DNA of 64,000 nucleotides from Candidatus Uabimicrobium amorphum (GCF_009002475.1 NZ_AP019860.1:2604001-2668000), one strand, 5' to 3'; positions 34,098-43,689 are shown, counted from the first letter of the stretch. Notes: a model not told the origin generated them from the sequence alone. Numbers and translations are program-made.

Positions 34098-36993
34098 TTT
34101 CTTCTTTAAATTGAGTCATTTGATGGTATACCTTATTGTACTCTTGTTGTAAATCTTGCAGCAAAGATGCTATTGGCAAAACATCATTGCTTTTGATGCT
34201 CTGTTCAATAACATGCGAAATTTTCTCCATATTTAGAGCTCCCACACTAGCACTTGCGCCTTTTAAACTATGAGAAATCAATTCTATATTTTCTCTATCT
34301 GCTTCCTGCAAAGCGGTATTAAGTTCCTGGATATATTTTTTACTATCTTGTAAATACAAATCAATAACTTCGTGTACGGCAGATACACTAATTTGTTTTA
34401 AGGCAAGTAATTTTTCTTTTTCTAAAGTAGTATTTTGCATTTCGTATTCTACCCTTTTCCAACGCTTTGTTTTTCTACCCCAACGACATAAAACTTCTTC
34501 AATCGCTTCTAGGGTAATTGGTTTGCTTATGTAATCGTCCATTCCTATTTTTAAATATTTTTCGCGATCTCCACTCATGGCATTTGCAGTCATTGCGATG
34601 ATGGTGGGACGCGTCTTTCTTTCCGAAAGTTTCTGTGTTGTCTGTACGCCATCCATTTCTGGCATGCGTACATCCATAAAAATAATGTCGTATTCTTTTT
34701 TCTCCAACGCCAAAAGTACCTCTAAACCGTTGGCGGCCACATCGGGAATATATCCCATTTTCTGCAAAATTCGCGTTGCAATAACCTGATTGACAGAATT
34801 ATCTTCCGCAATGAGAATGCGTAAAGGCAATTGTTTGGCAAGTTTTCGATTTTTCTCTTTTTCTACAGATGTAAATAACTTTGGTTTTCCTTTAGAAACC
34901 AAACATAGCTCAAAGAAAAGCTTAAAAAAATGGCTATATTTAACAGGGGATTGCAGAACATAGGTATTGTTTGCCTTCTTACCTTCGTTACAAATCCACA
35001 CAATAGGGTTATTTTCATCACCAATTTTTTGAATCATTGCGGCGTTATCTGTTGCCATTACATATAAACATATGTTGTTCTTTTGTAAAACTTTATCCAA
35101 CTCTGTTTCTTTAGTCGTCAAATAAACAGAGAATCCCCATGATTTCATGCGTTGGTAAATATTCTCTAACTCTCTTCTTTCATCAAAAATGATAATACTG
35201 CAACATAGTGTTTGTGGAAAATTTTCGCGCAAATACCAAAAATCATGGTTGTCACTTTGTGCGTGTTCTACACGTATAGAAAAATAAAAAGTGCACCCAC
35301 TGCTGGCATTATTTTCGCACCAAATTTTTCCTGTCATCATCTGCGTAAGGCGTTTACAGATACTAAGTCCCAAACCTGTGCCACTTTGATACTCCCCAGA
35401 ATGCGCTTGGGAAAATGGGCTAAATATTTGAGAAATTTTTTCTTCGCTAATCCCTATCCCCTCATCGCGTACAGCAAAAAGGAGTTGAAGATAATCATGC
35501 TTTATTTCCTCCGCTGTTACCGAAACTTCAATTATCCCATCTTCGGTAAATTTAGCGGCATTGCTTAACAAATTCACAAGAATTTGACGAATTCGCGTGA
35601 TATCTCCGCGAAGATAGTAAGGAACTGAAATATCGATATTGTGTTCAAACTTTAGGTTGCGCTCGATAGATTTAGAGGAAAAAAGGTCTATTGCATCCTC
35701 TATACAGGCTAATAAGTCAAAGTCGTGGATCTCCAGGTGCATTTTCCCCGCTTCAATTTTCGAAAAATCAAGTATATCGTTGATGATCGTGAGAAGATTT
35801 TCACTACTAATTCGGATAATGTCAATGCACTCTTTTTGTTCATCACTAAGAGTTGTCTCTAGTAAAAGGCCTGTTGTCCCCATAATACCGTTCATTGGTG
35901 TGCGTATTTCGTGGCTCATATTCGCTAAAAATTCACTTTTGGCTGAATTGGCTTTTTCCGCAGCTTCTTTAGCATCTTTAAGCTCTTGTTCTGTTTTTTT
36001 ACGTTGACTGATGTCACGCAGAAAAGTGAGATATCCGAGCAATTTCCCCACAGAGTTTTGTACCGTTGTCGCCACTATTTCACAAGTAAAAACTGAGCCA
36101 TCTTTACTGCGATATTTTACCTCACGAGGCTGAATATTTTTGTTCGTGTCGAAAATATCAGACTCAACATCATTATCAGGATATAAAAACGAAGGCGTTT
36201 TTCCCAAGGCTTCTTTTCCCTTGTAGCCAAACATTTGCGAAAATTTATCGTTAAACATGATAATTTCTTTGTTGATACCTTGTAAAATGATGGCATCGGG
36301 AAAAGCCTGGAAGATAGTTTTGATTTGCGACTTTGCGCGATCAAGACTCGCGGAATCTTCGATTTCCTTTGTTATATTTCGCGCTGTGGCATAGCATAGA
36401 CCTCTTTTAGGGTAGGCTTTGGCGTTCCAACGCAAGTAATACCATTTCCCATCTCTGTTACGGTATCGATTTTCAAAGTGTATTACCTCTTTTCCTGTCC
36501 CTAGTTGTGAAAGTTTCTCGATGGTTGCTTGGTGATCATCCGGATGGATAAACTCAATAAACCGACGGCTACATAGCTCTTCTTGCGTATACCCCAACAA
36601 TTTTTCCCAACGATAGTTAATTTTTTTAAAGTAGCCATCCAAAGTTGCAATACAAAATAAATCGGGAGATGAGTTAAAAAATATATCATACTCCTCCATA
36701 ACATCTGGAGGTAATAGATTACTTTGCTTGCGTGTATTTACAACAATAATCATCAAAACTATCATCACCACAACATCTACTAACCATAGCGGCTTTCGTT
36801 GGATCCACTCAATATGCATTAAGCTGCTAATGATCAAAAGAACCAACATCAGGATCAACAGATGACCAATAATGTTAGGAACTTTATCTTTTCTCTTGTA
36901 CAAAGAAATACATACCACACAACAAAGCAGTAGAGAAAATATGGTAATTACAATATGATAAATATTTGAAAAATCAATACTTGCAAGTAACAT
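34087..36993 (-). CDS. Hybrid sensor histidine kinase (PAS-PAS-HisKA-HATPase-REC-Hpt)
   Basis: This 968-aa membrane protein has three N-terminal membrane helices at about 11-31, 42-60 and 70-86. Two PAS domains follow (FFNSSPDLFCIATLDGYF onwards; IFQAFPDAIILQGIN onwards). The HisKA H-box MSHEIRTPMNG has the phospho-acceptor His361. The HATPase region shows ILVNLLSNAAKF and GTGLGLSICKRL. The REC domain has the acceptor Asp774 in FMDVRMPEMDG, and the C-terminal Hpt domain has His908 in SHSLKGAS. All relay residues are present, so it can carry a full phosphorelay, but no output regulator is adjacent. It starts 6 bp after the LRR gene stop and overlaps the methyltransferase gene, forming a three-gene operon. 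Confidence 0.95.
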   Translation of the reverse strand: MLLASIDFSNIYHIVITIFSLLLCCVVCISLYKRKDKVPNIIGHLLILMLVLLIISSLMHIEWIQRKPLWLVDVVVMIVLMIIVVNTRKQSNLLPPDVMEEYDIFFNSSPDLFCIATLDGYFKKINYRWEKLLGYTQEELCSRRFIEFIHPDDHQATIEKLSQLGTGKEVIHFENRYRNRDGKWYYLRWNAKAYPKRGLCYATARNITKEIEDSASLDRAKSQIKTIFQAFPDAIILQGINKEIIMFNDKFSQMFGYKGKEALGKTPSFLYPDNDVESDIFDTNKNIQPREVKYRSKDGSVFTCEIVATTVQNSVGKLLGYLTFLRDISQRKKTEQELKDAKEAAEKANSAKSEFLANMSHEIRTPMNGIMGTTGLLLETTLSDEQKECIDIIRISSENLLTIINDILDFSKIEAGKMHLEIHDFDLLACIEDAIDLFSSKSIERNLKFEHNIDISVPYYLRGDITRIRQILVNLLSNAAKFTEDGIIEVSVTAEEIKHDYLQLLFAVRDEGIGISEEKISQIFSPFSQAHSGEYQSGTGLGLSICKRLTQMMTGKIWCENNASSGCTFYFSIRVEHAQSDNHDFWYLRENFPQTLCCSIIIFDERRELENIYQRMKSWGFSVYLTTKETELDKVLQKNNICLYVMATDNAAMIQKIGDENNPIVWICNEGKKANNTYVLQSPVKYSHFFKLFFELCLVSKGKPKLFTSVEKEKNRKLAKQLPLRILIAEDNSVNQVIATRILQKMGYIPDVAANGLEVLLALEKKEYDIIFMDVRMPEMDGVQTTQKLSERKTRPTIIAMTANAMSGDREKYLKIGMDDYISKPITLEAIEEVLCRWGRKTKRWKRVEYEMQNTTLEKEKLLALKQISVSAVHEVIDLYLQDSKKYIQELNTALQEADRENIELISHSLKGASASVGALNMEKISHVIEQSIKSNDVLPIASLLQDLQQEYNKVYHQMTQFKEESDH

Positions 36994-36999
36994 AAGGCT

Positions 37000-38598
37000 T
37001 TACTTTGTCACAAGACAATTTGATAATAATTTCGCCACGGATTCTATCCCATCCTCGTTTATATCGATTCCTGTTACTAGTAACATACGTAACGATCGCA
37101 GCGGCTTTAGCTTTTTCAAGCCATCGTATGTCGCACCTGTACTACCCAAAGCTAAATACTCTAAGTTTTTATGTACAGCGAGATACGGCATCCCATCATT
37201 GTCAATTTTGCAGCTAGTTAAGATTAAAAAGCGTAAATTCAGCACATTTTGTAGATGAAAAAGACCTTCGTTATTGATTTTGGTATTATACAAATTTAGG
37301 CGTGTCAGTCTTTGTAAATGTTTTAATTCTTTCACACCTTCATTTCCAATAGAAGTACCATCTATTTCAAGATGCTGTAGGTGAGGAAGTAATCGCAAAT
37401 GCTTGACACACTCGTTGCCTAACTGTGGATTGTTGGTCAATGCTAAAAAACGAAGATTTTTTAATTGTGCGACAGATTTAACTCCCTCATTGCTAATTTT
37501 ACATCCCACTAAAAACAGACGTTCCAGTTTTTTCAACTTTGCGAGACTTTCCACAGCTTGATCATTCACATCGGAATACCAAATTTTCAAAGTCCTCAGG
37601 TTTGGTAGTGTAGAAATATGTTTGAGGGCTTCATTACTAGAGTTGCTACGCGTCAGACATAAATGTCGAAGATTTTTTAAACGACTTAGCGCCGATAGAG
37701 ATTTTTCTGTCACTTTTGTGTTGTTTAAATTTAAATGTGTCAACGAGGTAAGATCAGCTATTTTTGAGAATCCTGAGTCGTCAACTTGTGTGCGCCACAG
37801 GTTCAAAAAGCGAAGATTCTTAAGCGCAGACAACTTGTTTAACCCCTCATTCCCCACATTTGTATAGGCAAGTGATAAAGCGTTTAAGTTAGACAGTTTT
37901 TGTAAATAGTTCATCGTTTCATCGTCAGCGGGAGCATTCCACAGATCTAGCCCTCTCAAGCTTTGCAAAGCTTCTAAATGTTGTAGGTGTTTCTTTTCCG
38001 TAACAACCCCCCATAAACTAAGATGCAAAAGATTCCTACATTTTTTTAAATACTGCAAACCAGAACCCGTTATTTTAGATTCAGAAATGTCTAGCACTCT
38101 ACAGTTCGGTAAATCTTTGACAAATTTTAGTCCTTCGTCTGTGACCTTTTCACAATACAAAACTTTAAGATCTGCCCTTTTGGATAAAATTTTGACAAGT
38201 GTGGCGTCTAAATCTCCATCTAACTGAATATATTGTAACTCTTTCCTTTTTACGGAGATTTCTATTTTATCCTGGGCTGGACGAAATTTTATGCCATAAG
38301 GTTTGTTGTTCACAAAAAAAGTTTTGTCTTTGTGCGAAAAATATAGTTGTTTCTCATCATCGTATACGTAATAAAATTTGCCATCGACAAACTTTTCGTT
38401 CACTACATGTACTACATCTCCGCGTTTTAAACCGACCGTACATGGCGTTTCCCCTACGTGAAAAAAGTTGACATATACATCCGACTTTAAAATTTGCGAA
38501 GAAATCTCTACCTTCGTTTGTTGTTGAGGGATAATCAGCGTTGAAAATATAGCAAATATCGACAAAACAACTGCAAAAATAACCGCAAATTTTTTCAT
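37000..38598 (-). CDS. Exported or membrane-anchored leucine-rich-repeat protein
   Basis: This 532-aa protein has an N-terminal hydrophobic segment (FAVIFAVVLSIFAIFSTLII) that is either a signal peptide or an anchor. A 140-residue beta-rich domain follows, and then about 16 leucine-rich repeats of roughly 24 residues (LKNLRFLNLWRTQVDDSGF, LTSLTHLNLNNTKVTEKSL). The repeats probably bind protein. The ATG at 38598 follows AGGAGAG by 4 nt; an ATG 14 codons upstream lacks a ribosome site. It is the first gene of an operon with the hybrid histidine kinase, so it may be the external partner of that sensor (inference). Confidence 0.85.
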   Translation of the reverse strand: MKKFAVIFAVVLSIFAIFSTLIIPQQQTKVEISSQILKSDVYVNFFHVGETPCTVGLKRGDVVHVVNEKFVDGKFYYVYDDEKQLYFSHKDKTFFVNNKPYGIKFRPAQDKIEISVKRKELQYIQLDGDLDATLVKILSKRADLKVLYCEKVTDEGLKFVKDLPNCRVLDISESKITGSGLQYLKKCRNLLHLSLWGVVTEKKHLQHLEALQSLRGLDLWNAPADDETMNYLQKLSNLNALSLAYTNVGNEGLNKLSALKNLRFLNLWRTQVDDSGFSKIADLTSLTHLNLNNTKVTEKSLSALSRLKNLRHLCLTRSNSSNEALKHISTLPNLRTLKIWYSDVNDQAVESLAKLKKLERLFLVGCKISNEGVKSVAQLKNLRFLALTNNPQLGNECVKHLRLLPHLQHLEIDGTSIGNEGVKELKHLQRLTRLNLYNTKINNEGLFHLQNVLNLRFLILTSCKIDNDGMPYLAVHKNLEYLALGSTGATYDGLKKLKPLRSLRMLLVTGIDINEDGIESVAKLLSNCLVTK

Positions 38599-38700
38599 AG
38601 TGCTCTCCTGTTCACATGTGCGTGGGCTAACCCTACGCAATTTTTAAATCTCGCGACCTTACCTTGTACGTTTTTTCCCTAAACGAGGGATCTAAGGACT

Positions 38701-39870
38701 CTAAATCATAATTATTTTTTGTTGAATTGGTTGTGCAGAAACACATAACTTCCCGTGATGGATATAGCCGTTGACCTCTAAACGCACCCCAAAATCTTTC
38801 ATATAAATTCCCGGTTCAATAGAAAACCCTACACCTTCGATAAGCTGCCTTTCATCTTTGGTTTCCAGATTATCAATATTAACACCTTTCCAGTGCAAGT
38901 CACGACCAATACTATGCCCTGTTCGATGGACAAAATACTCACCATAGCCCGCTTCATTGATGACATTGCGTGTTACATCATCCACCTCATAACCATAGAC
39001 TTTTTCGTTTTGCGAAAAACGCGTTTCTATAAACGCAATCGCAGCGTCTCGGGCTTGTTTCACAATATTGAAAACTTCTTGATGTTTCGTAGTAGGCTCA
39101 CTGCCAACATAACCCATCCACGTCATATCTGCGTATACGGCATTTTCTGACTTTTCTCGCCCCCATAAATCGATTAAAACGAAATCGCCGTCCTGGATAC
39201 TACGCTTATTTTCTGCCTGAGGAGAAAAATGTGGATCTCCCGCGTTTTCATTTACCGCAACAATCGGAGCATGGTGATATTCAAGGTTTTCTTTCACAAT
39301 ACGCTCTAAAATAAATTGTTGTAATTTATACTCACTAATACCTTGTTGTGCGTCAATACATTTACGGATGTGCTGAAAAGCCTCAAGAACGAGCGTACGC
39401 AAAAATTGCGCTGAGCGGTTGTGAGAATCAATCGCTTCTTGCGACCACACCGCTTCAAAAAGTTGTATTAAATTTGCCGAAGAGACCACTTCGACACCAC
39501 AGCTTTTTACCAATTCGCATGTACCAGCATCTACATAAGACACATAGGGAACGGCTGCTTTGGGGGAATATTGCATACAAATAGTTTTGTGATTCTTTAA
39601 CAGGTGTGCAAGATGCGTTTCCATTGTTTGCCAACCAGCATAGAGATATTTTTCTCCTGGCAAATGATCGAGAGTATGAGGCTCTATTTTGTGGACAAGT
39701 TTACATGGAGTTCCTGAAGCAGGGATAAAGTAAAACCAGCGTCGTGAAGCAAATGTATCCTCCGGTATCTGTAGAATGGCATTGGCCGACGGATCTATAT
39801 CGCGAAAGTTATAGAACAGCCAACCATCAACCTCTTCCTTACAAATAGCCTCTTGTATTTTTTCTATCAT
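38701..39870 (-). CDS. M24-family metallopeptidase (Xaa-Pro aminopeptidase-like)
   Basis: This 389-aa protein has the M24 pita-bread metal ligands in order: Asp in FVLIDLWG, Asp in VYADMTWMG, His in HRTGHSIGRDLH, Glu in SIEPGIYM and Glu in RLEVNGYIH. The N-terminal half is a creatinase-like domain (DGWLFYNFRDIDPSANAIL). It is likely a cytoplasmic aminopeptidase P or dipeptidase-type enzyme acting at X-Pro bonds. All five ligands are present, so it should be active. It is separate from the LRR operon by 102 bp and diverges from the DUF3754 gene. Confidence 0.9.
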   Translation of the reverse strand: MIEKIQEAICKEEVDGWLFYNFRDIDPSANAILQIPEDTFASRRWFYFIPASGTPCKLVHKIEPHTLDHLPGEKYLYAGWQTMETHLAHLLKNHKTICMQYSPKAAVPYVSYVDAGTCELVKSCGVEVVSSANLIQLFEAVWSQEAIDSHNRSAQFLRTLVLEAFQHIRKCIDAQQGISEYKLQQFILERIVKENLEYHHAPIVAVNENAGDPHFSPQAENKRSIQDGDFVLIDLWGREKSENAVYADMTWMGYVGSEPTTKHQEVFNIVKQARDAAIAFIETRFSQNEKVYGYEVDDVTRNVINEAGYGEYFVHRTGHSIGRDLHWKGVNIDNLETKDERQLIEGVGFSIEPGIYMKDFGVRLEVNGYIHHGKLCVSAQPIQQKIIMI

Positions 39871-40056
39871 AGAGCCCTCAAAATCATAAAGGTTAATGTG
39901 TATTGTGAAATAGCTATTTGTTATAGTTTAGCAAGTTTTTTGCGTAGAAAAAAGTTTTTTGTGTGGAACATCCCGTAACTTTGCGGGTATTCTTTCTTAC
40001 GAAGATTTTGTTTCTGGATACAAAAACTAAAAACTCTACAAAAAATAAATAATTTA

Positions 40057-40085
40057 TTGGTAAATGAATTACAAGTTCGTATAAT
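40057..40085 (+). promoter_or_regulatory. Sigma-70-type promoter of the DUF3754 gene
   Basis: TTGGTA (40057-40062) and a perfect TATAAT (40080-40085) are 17 nt apart. The leader to the ATG at 40148 is about 55 nt and contains a CTAAGT/ACTTAG inverted repeat before the AGGAAAGG ribosome site. Confidence 0.75.
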
Positions 40086-40147
40086 TCAATTTTTCAATAT
40101 AGTCCTAAGTTTTTGTAAATACTTAGTATTGTAGGAAAGGCACAAGC

Positions 40148-41443
40148 ATGGCGGATTATGAAGATCGGGAAGCGTTTATTCCCTATCGCAAAGCTGATGT
40201 TGTTGAACTATGTATAGAAGATGGTAAACTTGACGAAACACAACAAAAAAAGTTTCGTGAATTTTGTGAAATATTAGGCGCTTACTATCACTTTGAATTC
40301 CATGAATTATTGGAAAAGCTCAAGGATAATTTTGCTCCTTTTAACCCTGATGCGGATACAAGACCAAGAGTTCAACCAACAATAACTGAATTAAAAACAA
40401 TGGAACACGACTTGGCGGATACACTGCGCCAAGTTCTAAAGAGAGCAAATTACAGCGAATTAAGCCAAGAGAGTTTAGAAAAAGCTCTTGACGAAGAGTC
40501 TCTCATTACCCTGCGCATGGACGTCGATTTTGATGATTATGAACAAATGGTTTTCTTTCATCGTGGCGACACGGAAGAAACTGTTCAAATCAAAAAACTG
40601 TTCAAAAAAATCGATTTCACCATGGAGATGTACGAACGCGTTGTTCTTCTCATTAAATTCAAAGATGAAGAATACTTTAAGCAAAAGGGTGTTAAAATCA
40701 AAAAATTGAATTTTACTCCTGGCAAAATGTACGTATATATGTACAAAAGTATTCCGAAAGCCGACATTGAAGTTTTATTCCCCAACGTAGAAATTGGGAT
40801 GAACTTTAAAGATAAACTGATGTTGGGTCTTCCAGCTATTGGTGCTGGTCTGGCCATGATCCCAAAGATTATCCCCACAGTGATTATCGTTTTCGGTTTG
40901 GTCATGACCTTAGTTTTTGGTAAAAAAGCCGTGGACGACCAAGACCTAATGAAAGGAGCGATTGCTGGTTTATCACTCCTCGCTGTTATTGGTGGTTTCA
41001 TGTTCAAGCAGTATGTTAAATACAAAAATAAGCGCATTGAGTTCCTCAAGAGCGTTACCGATACGCTATTTTTCAAAAGTCTCGACTGCAACGCCGGTGT
41101 TTTTAACATGCTAGTTGATGCTGCGGAAGAAGAAGAAAGCAAAGAAGTTATTCTTGCATACTATCACCTACTCACCAATCCTCAAGGCCTAACCCAGGAT
41201 GAACTGGATGATACAATTGAGCATTGGCTAGAAGAAAAATTCCAGGCACAAGTTGACTTCGACGTAGAAAAAGCCGTTCTGAAGTTAGAAAAACTTGTTG
41301 GTAAACTGGAAGACAACGACGATGCACCGGATGTACACATGCTCGCCAAAGGTGGTGATGACAAACTGAAAGTCCGCGATATCGATGATAGTAAGACCAT
41401 CATAGATTATGTTTGGGATAATATTTTCCAATATAATGATTAA
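40148..41443 (+). CDS. DUF3754 (TMEM143-like) membrane protein
   Basis: This 431-aa protein has soluble N- and C-terminal parts and two close membrane helices at about residues 225-290 (LPAIGAGLAMIPKIIPTVIIV and AIAGLSLLAVIGGF). The phrases YMYKSIPKADIEVLFPN and MNFKDKLMLGLPA match the DUF3754 family, which includes mitochondrial TMEM143 of animals. The function is unknown in all lineages. AGGAAAGG precedes the ATG. A good promoter lies upstream and a hairpin downstream, so it is probably a single-gene unit. Confidence 0.8.
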   Translation: MADYEDREAFIPYRKADVVELCIEDGKLDETQQKKFREFCEILGAYYHFEFHELLEKLKDNFAPFNPDADTRPRVQPTITELKTMEHDLADTLRQVLKRANYSELSQESLEKALDEESLITLRMDVDFDDYEQMVFFHRGDTEETVQIKKLFKKIDFTMEMYERVVLLIKFKDEEYFKQKGVKIKKLNFTPGKMYVYMYKSIPKADIEVLFPNVEIGMNFKDKLMLGLPAIGAGLAMIPKIIPTVIIVFGLVMTLVFGKKAVDDQDLMKGAIAGLSLLAVIGGFMFKQYVKYKNKRIEFLKSVTDTLFFKSLDCNAGVFNMLVDAAEEEESKEVILAYYHLLTNPQGLTQDELDDTIEHWLEEKFQAQVDFDVEKAVLKLEKLVGKLEDNDDAPDVHMLAKGGDDKLKVRDIDDSKTIIDYVWDNIFQYND

Positions 41444-41451
41444 TGTATTAT

Positions 41452-41480
41452 ATTAAGAACTTCCATAGGAAGTTCTTAAT
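41452..41480 (+). terminator. Perfect 13-bp hairpin after the DUF3754 gene
   Basis: ATTAAGAACTTCC (41452-41464) and GGAAGTTCTTAAT (41468-41480) pair perfectly around ATA. No T-run follows on the plus strand, so the terminator role is likely but not textbook. It sits 19 bp before the trmD -35 box. Confidence 0.6.
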
Positions 41481-41498
41481 ACTCAACTAAAAAAAATC

Positions 41499-41526
41499 TT
41501 GACAAACCTTAATAACTGGCTATACT
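41499..41526 (+). promoter_or_regulatory. Near-consensus promoter of trmD-rplS
   Basis: A perfect -35 TTGACA (41499-41504) and TATACT (41521-41526) are 16 nt apart. Transcription should start near 41533, only about 10 nt before the trmD ATG, giving a very short leader. Confidence 0.85.
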
Positions 41527-41542
41527 TTCTTGTCTCGGGAAA

Positions 41543-42253
41543 ATGCGAATAGATATTTTAACCCTCTTTCCCATGATGTTTTACAATGTCATTAATTCAA
41601 GCATGATGAACATTGCCCAACAAAAAGACATTGTGGACATTAGAGTTACAAACATACGAAACTTCACATATGATAAACACCACAAGGTAGATGAAAAACC
41701 TTATGGTGGTGGGCCGGGCATGCTCATGAAACCGGAGCCCATATTCCGTGCAGTCGAATCGATCTGGCATCCTCCAGATATTAAACCTCTTCTAATCTTA
41801 TTGTCTCCTCAAGGTGAAGTATTTGATCAGCACTTGGCTAAAAAACTAAGTGAGGAAAGACATTTGATTATGATATGTGGACACTATGAAGGTGTCGATG
41901 AACGCGTACGTCAAGGACTTTCTCCCAAAGAGATCTCAGTGGGGGACTATGTTTTGACGGGAGGAGAACTTCCAGCAATGATTATAACAGATGCTGTCAC
42001 TAGACTCCTACCGGGAGCATTAGGAGGTAAGGATTCTACTCATTTAGAATCGTTTCAAAGCAACTTGTTGGAATATCCTCAGTACACAAAGCCAGAAGTA
42101 TGGCGAGACATGAAAGTCCCCGACATATTGAAATCGGGACATCACAAAAAAATTTGTGAGTGGCAACATCAACAAGCAAAGCTACGCACACAAAAACGTC
42201 GTCCAGATTTATTGAAACAAAATAAGAAAGTGGAGCACGATGAATCGTCTTGA
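41543..42253 (+). CDS. trmD: tRNA (guanine-37-N1)-methyltransferase
   Basis: This 236-aa SPOUT methyltransferase makes m1G37 in tRNA, which prevents +1 frameshifting. Marks are [13 protein letters not shown], the conserved [15 protein letters not shown] and the trefoil-knot SAM site ([13 protein letters not shown], then [15 protein letters not shown]). The length is normal. It overlaps rplS by 14 bp, the classical trmD-rplS pairing, although rpsP and rimM, often found upstream, are absent. The promoter lies so close that the mRNA leader is about 10 nt and holds only a weak ribosome site (CGGGA). Confidence 0.98.
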   Translation: MRIDILTLFPMMFYNVINSSMMNIAQQKDIVDIRVTNIRNFTYDKHHKVDEKPYGGGPGMLMKPEPIFRAVESIWHPPDIKPLLILLSPQGEVFDQHLAKKLSEERHLIMICGHYEGVDERVRQGLSPKEISVGDYVLTGGELPAMIITDAVTRLLPGALGGKDSTHLESFQSNLLEYPQYTKPEVWRDMKVPDILKSGHHKKICEWQHQQAKLRTQKRRPDLLKQNKKVEHDESS

Positions 42254-42659
42254 TGAATACAGCAAAAAATTTACAAAAAAGCATATTCCAAATTTTGAAA
42301 TAGGTGACACTGTAGATGTCGTAGTTCTTATCATGGAAGGTGAAAAGGAACGTAAACAGACATTCACCGGTACAGTGATTGGTCGCAGAGGAAGTGGATT
42401 GAATGAAACTTTTACCGTAAGACGTATTGTTCAAGGAGAAGGTGTCGAAAGAACTTTTTCTATTCATTCAAGTAAAGTGATTACGATAAAAGTAAAAAGA
42501 AAAGGTAAAGCGCGTCGCGCCAAACTTTATTACCTCCGTGACCGTGTGGGTAAAGCTACAAAAGTAAAAGAAAGAATTTGGAGTGCCAAAGCTGCTAAAC
42601 AATCGGCCAAAGAATCAAAAGAAGCCGAAAAAGAAGCTGAAGCAATGAATAAGGCCTAA
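42240..42659 (+). CDS. rplS: 50S ribosomal protein L19
   Basis: This 139-aa protein has L19 features: [46 protein letters not shown] and the basic [22 protein letters not shown]19 lies at the 30S-50S interface. It carries an extra C-terminal tail of about 20 residues rich in Ala, Lys and Glu ([19 protein letters not shown]) compared with the usual length of about 115. The ATG lies within the trmD end, so translation is coupled. Confidence 0.97.
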   Translation: MNRLDEYSKKFTKKHIPNFEIGDTVDVVVLIMEGEKERKQTFTGTVIGRRGSGLNETFTVRRIVQGEGVERTFSIHSSKVITIKVKRKGKARRAKLYYLRDRVGKATKVKERIWSAKAAKQSAKESKEAEKEAEAMNKA

Positions 42660-42672
42660 ATTTTCCGCCTTA

Positions 42673-42705
42673 TTTTATGGAGAGCCGTAACTGGCCTCCA
42701 TAAAA
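42673..42705 (+). terminator. Hairpin after rplS
   Basis: TTTTATGGAG-A-GCC (42673-42686) pairs with GGC-CTCCATAAAA (42693-42705), with one bulged A and a 6-nt loop. It lies 13 nt after the rplS stop. The T-run after it is weak. Confidence 0.6.
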
Positions 42706-42779
42706 CTCTCATATCATAACGCTAATTTGTCGAAGCATGATGTATAATAATGCATAGTATAAAGATATGAGGTGTTTAC

Positions 42780-43136
42780 ATGAACAAAAGTTCAAGTGAA
42801 AAAGGCAAGTTAGCGGAAAAAATCGCTCAAAATTACTTAAAAGCGATAGGCTACGCCATAGTAGAGCAAAACCATCGCAATTTTTTTGGTGAGATAGATA
42901 TTATCGCCTACAAAAATGATACTTTGACCTTCATTGAGGTAAAAAGTACCTACAGTGAAAATATTACAGCCTTAGAAAAAGTTACTCCACAGAAGTGTCG
43001 CCGTATATTTAATATTGCAAATCTATTTATACACCAAAAGAAAAATATGTACAAAAAATTTGCGTTCGAAATAATTTGTGTGAACGTAAAAACCAAAAAG
43101 CTAAACCATTTTACTAGAGAGTTTTTTGATTTCTAA
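42780..43136 (+). CDS. yraN: YraN family protein (UPF0102)
   Basis: This 118-aa protein has the UPF0102 pattern of a restriction-endonuclease-like fold: KGKLAEKIAQNYLKAIGY, then GEIDIIAYKND with the acidic pair, and FIEVKSTYS with the Glu-Val-Lys motif. These give the D-ExK-type nuclease site, although activity is unproven for the family. The TAA stop overlaps the ATG of the response-regulator gene (TAATG). Confidence 0.9.
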   Translation: MNKSSSEKGKLAEKIAQNYLKAIGYAIVEQNHRNFFGEIDIIAYKNDTLTFIEVKSTYSENITALEKVTPQKCRRIFNIANLFIHQKKNMYKKFAFEIICVNVKTKKLNHFTREFFDF

Positions 43137-43516
43137 TGTCAGACGAACAAACAAAAAATAACATATTGATTGTCGACGACGATCCTAGTTTACAGGTATT
43201 GCTTTCAGAAATTTTGAAGTTAGAAGGTTTAGATTTTGACATCGCCAAAACAGGAAAAGAAGCATTTGGCTTTGTCATGAAAAATACATATGATTTAATA
43301 TTGATGGACATAAAGATGCCAGAATGGGATGGTATTACAGCCATTCGTTCATTAGACTTTGTCCAGAAAATCCAAAAAATCATTGTAATATCTGCCTACT
43401 TAGACTCCGCAACACTTCAAGAACTCAATAGCGAACCACTCGTAGTTGGCTGGTTAGAAAAACCATTTGATCCTAACGAACTTGTGAAGATGATTCACAA
43501 AATATTAGGTGGCTAA
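43136..43516 (+). CDS. Single-domain response regulator (CheY-like)
   Basis: This 126-aa receiver domain has no output domain. Acidic residues sit in LIVDDDPSL, the phospho-acceptor is Asp58 in LILMDIKMPEWDG, the Ser of VISAY replaces the usual Thr, and the Lys is in LEKPFDPNEL. It is probably a shuttle in a phosphorelay, and its kinase could be any in the genome. It is translationally coupled to yraN, and recA follows after 252 bp. Confidence 0.93.
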   Translation: MSDEQTKNNILIVDDDPSLQVLLSEILKLEGLDFDIAKTGKEAFGFVMKNTYDLILMDIKMPEWDGITAIRSLDFVQKIQKIIVISAYLDSATLQELNSEPLVVGWLEKPFDPNELVKMIHKILGG

Positions 43517-43518
43517 CA

Positions 43519-43588
43519 AGTAAATCATCTGCACTATCAGTAAAATAACAGCATAATTATTTTACCGACAGCTCATGGGTGATTTACT
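43519..43588. repeat. Nested inverted repeats after the response-regulator gene
   Basis: The outer arms are AGTAAATCA (43519-43527) and TGATTTACT (43580-43588). The inner arms are GTAAAATAA (43540-43548) and TTATTTTAC (43557-43565). Together they can form a branched hairpin that may end the yraN-rr transcript. A further 15-bp inverted repeat, CGTATC-TTA-GATACG, lies at 43606-43620. Confidence 0.5.
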
Positions 43589-43689
43589 GTAATATATATA
43601 AGGTTCGTATCTTAGATACGGTATATATACGCACAAGTATCCCGTAGATTCAATAGAAGCCCTACACACCGCAAAATTTTAAAAAAAAC

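Noticed and set aside
40585..41142. 185-aa minus-strand frame inside the DUF3754 gene
   Set aside because: It is a low-complexity Ser/Ile/Pro composition typical of an antisense shadow.
43606..43620. CGTATC-TTA-GATACG palindrome as a LexA box before recA
   Set aside because: It does not match the known GAAC-N4-GTTC or CTGT-N8-ACAG forms and lies about 70 bp upstream of the -35 box.
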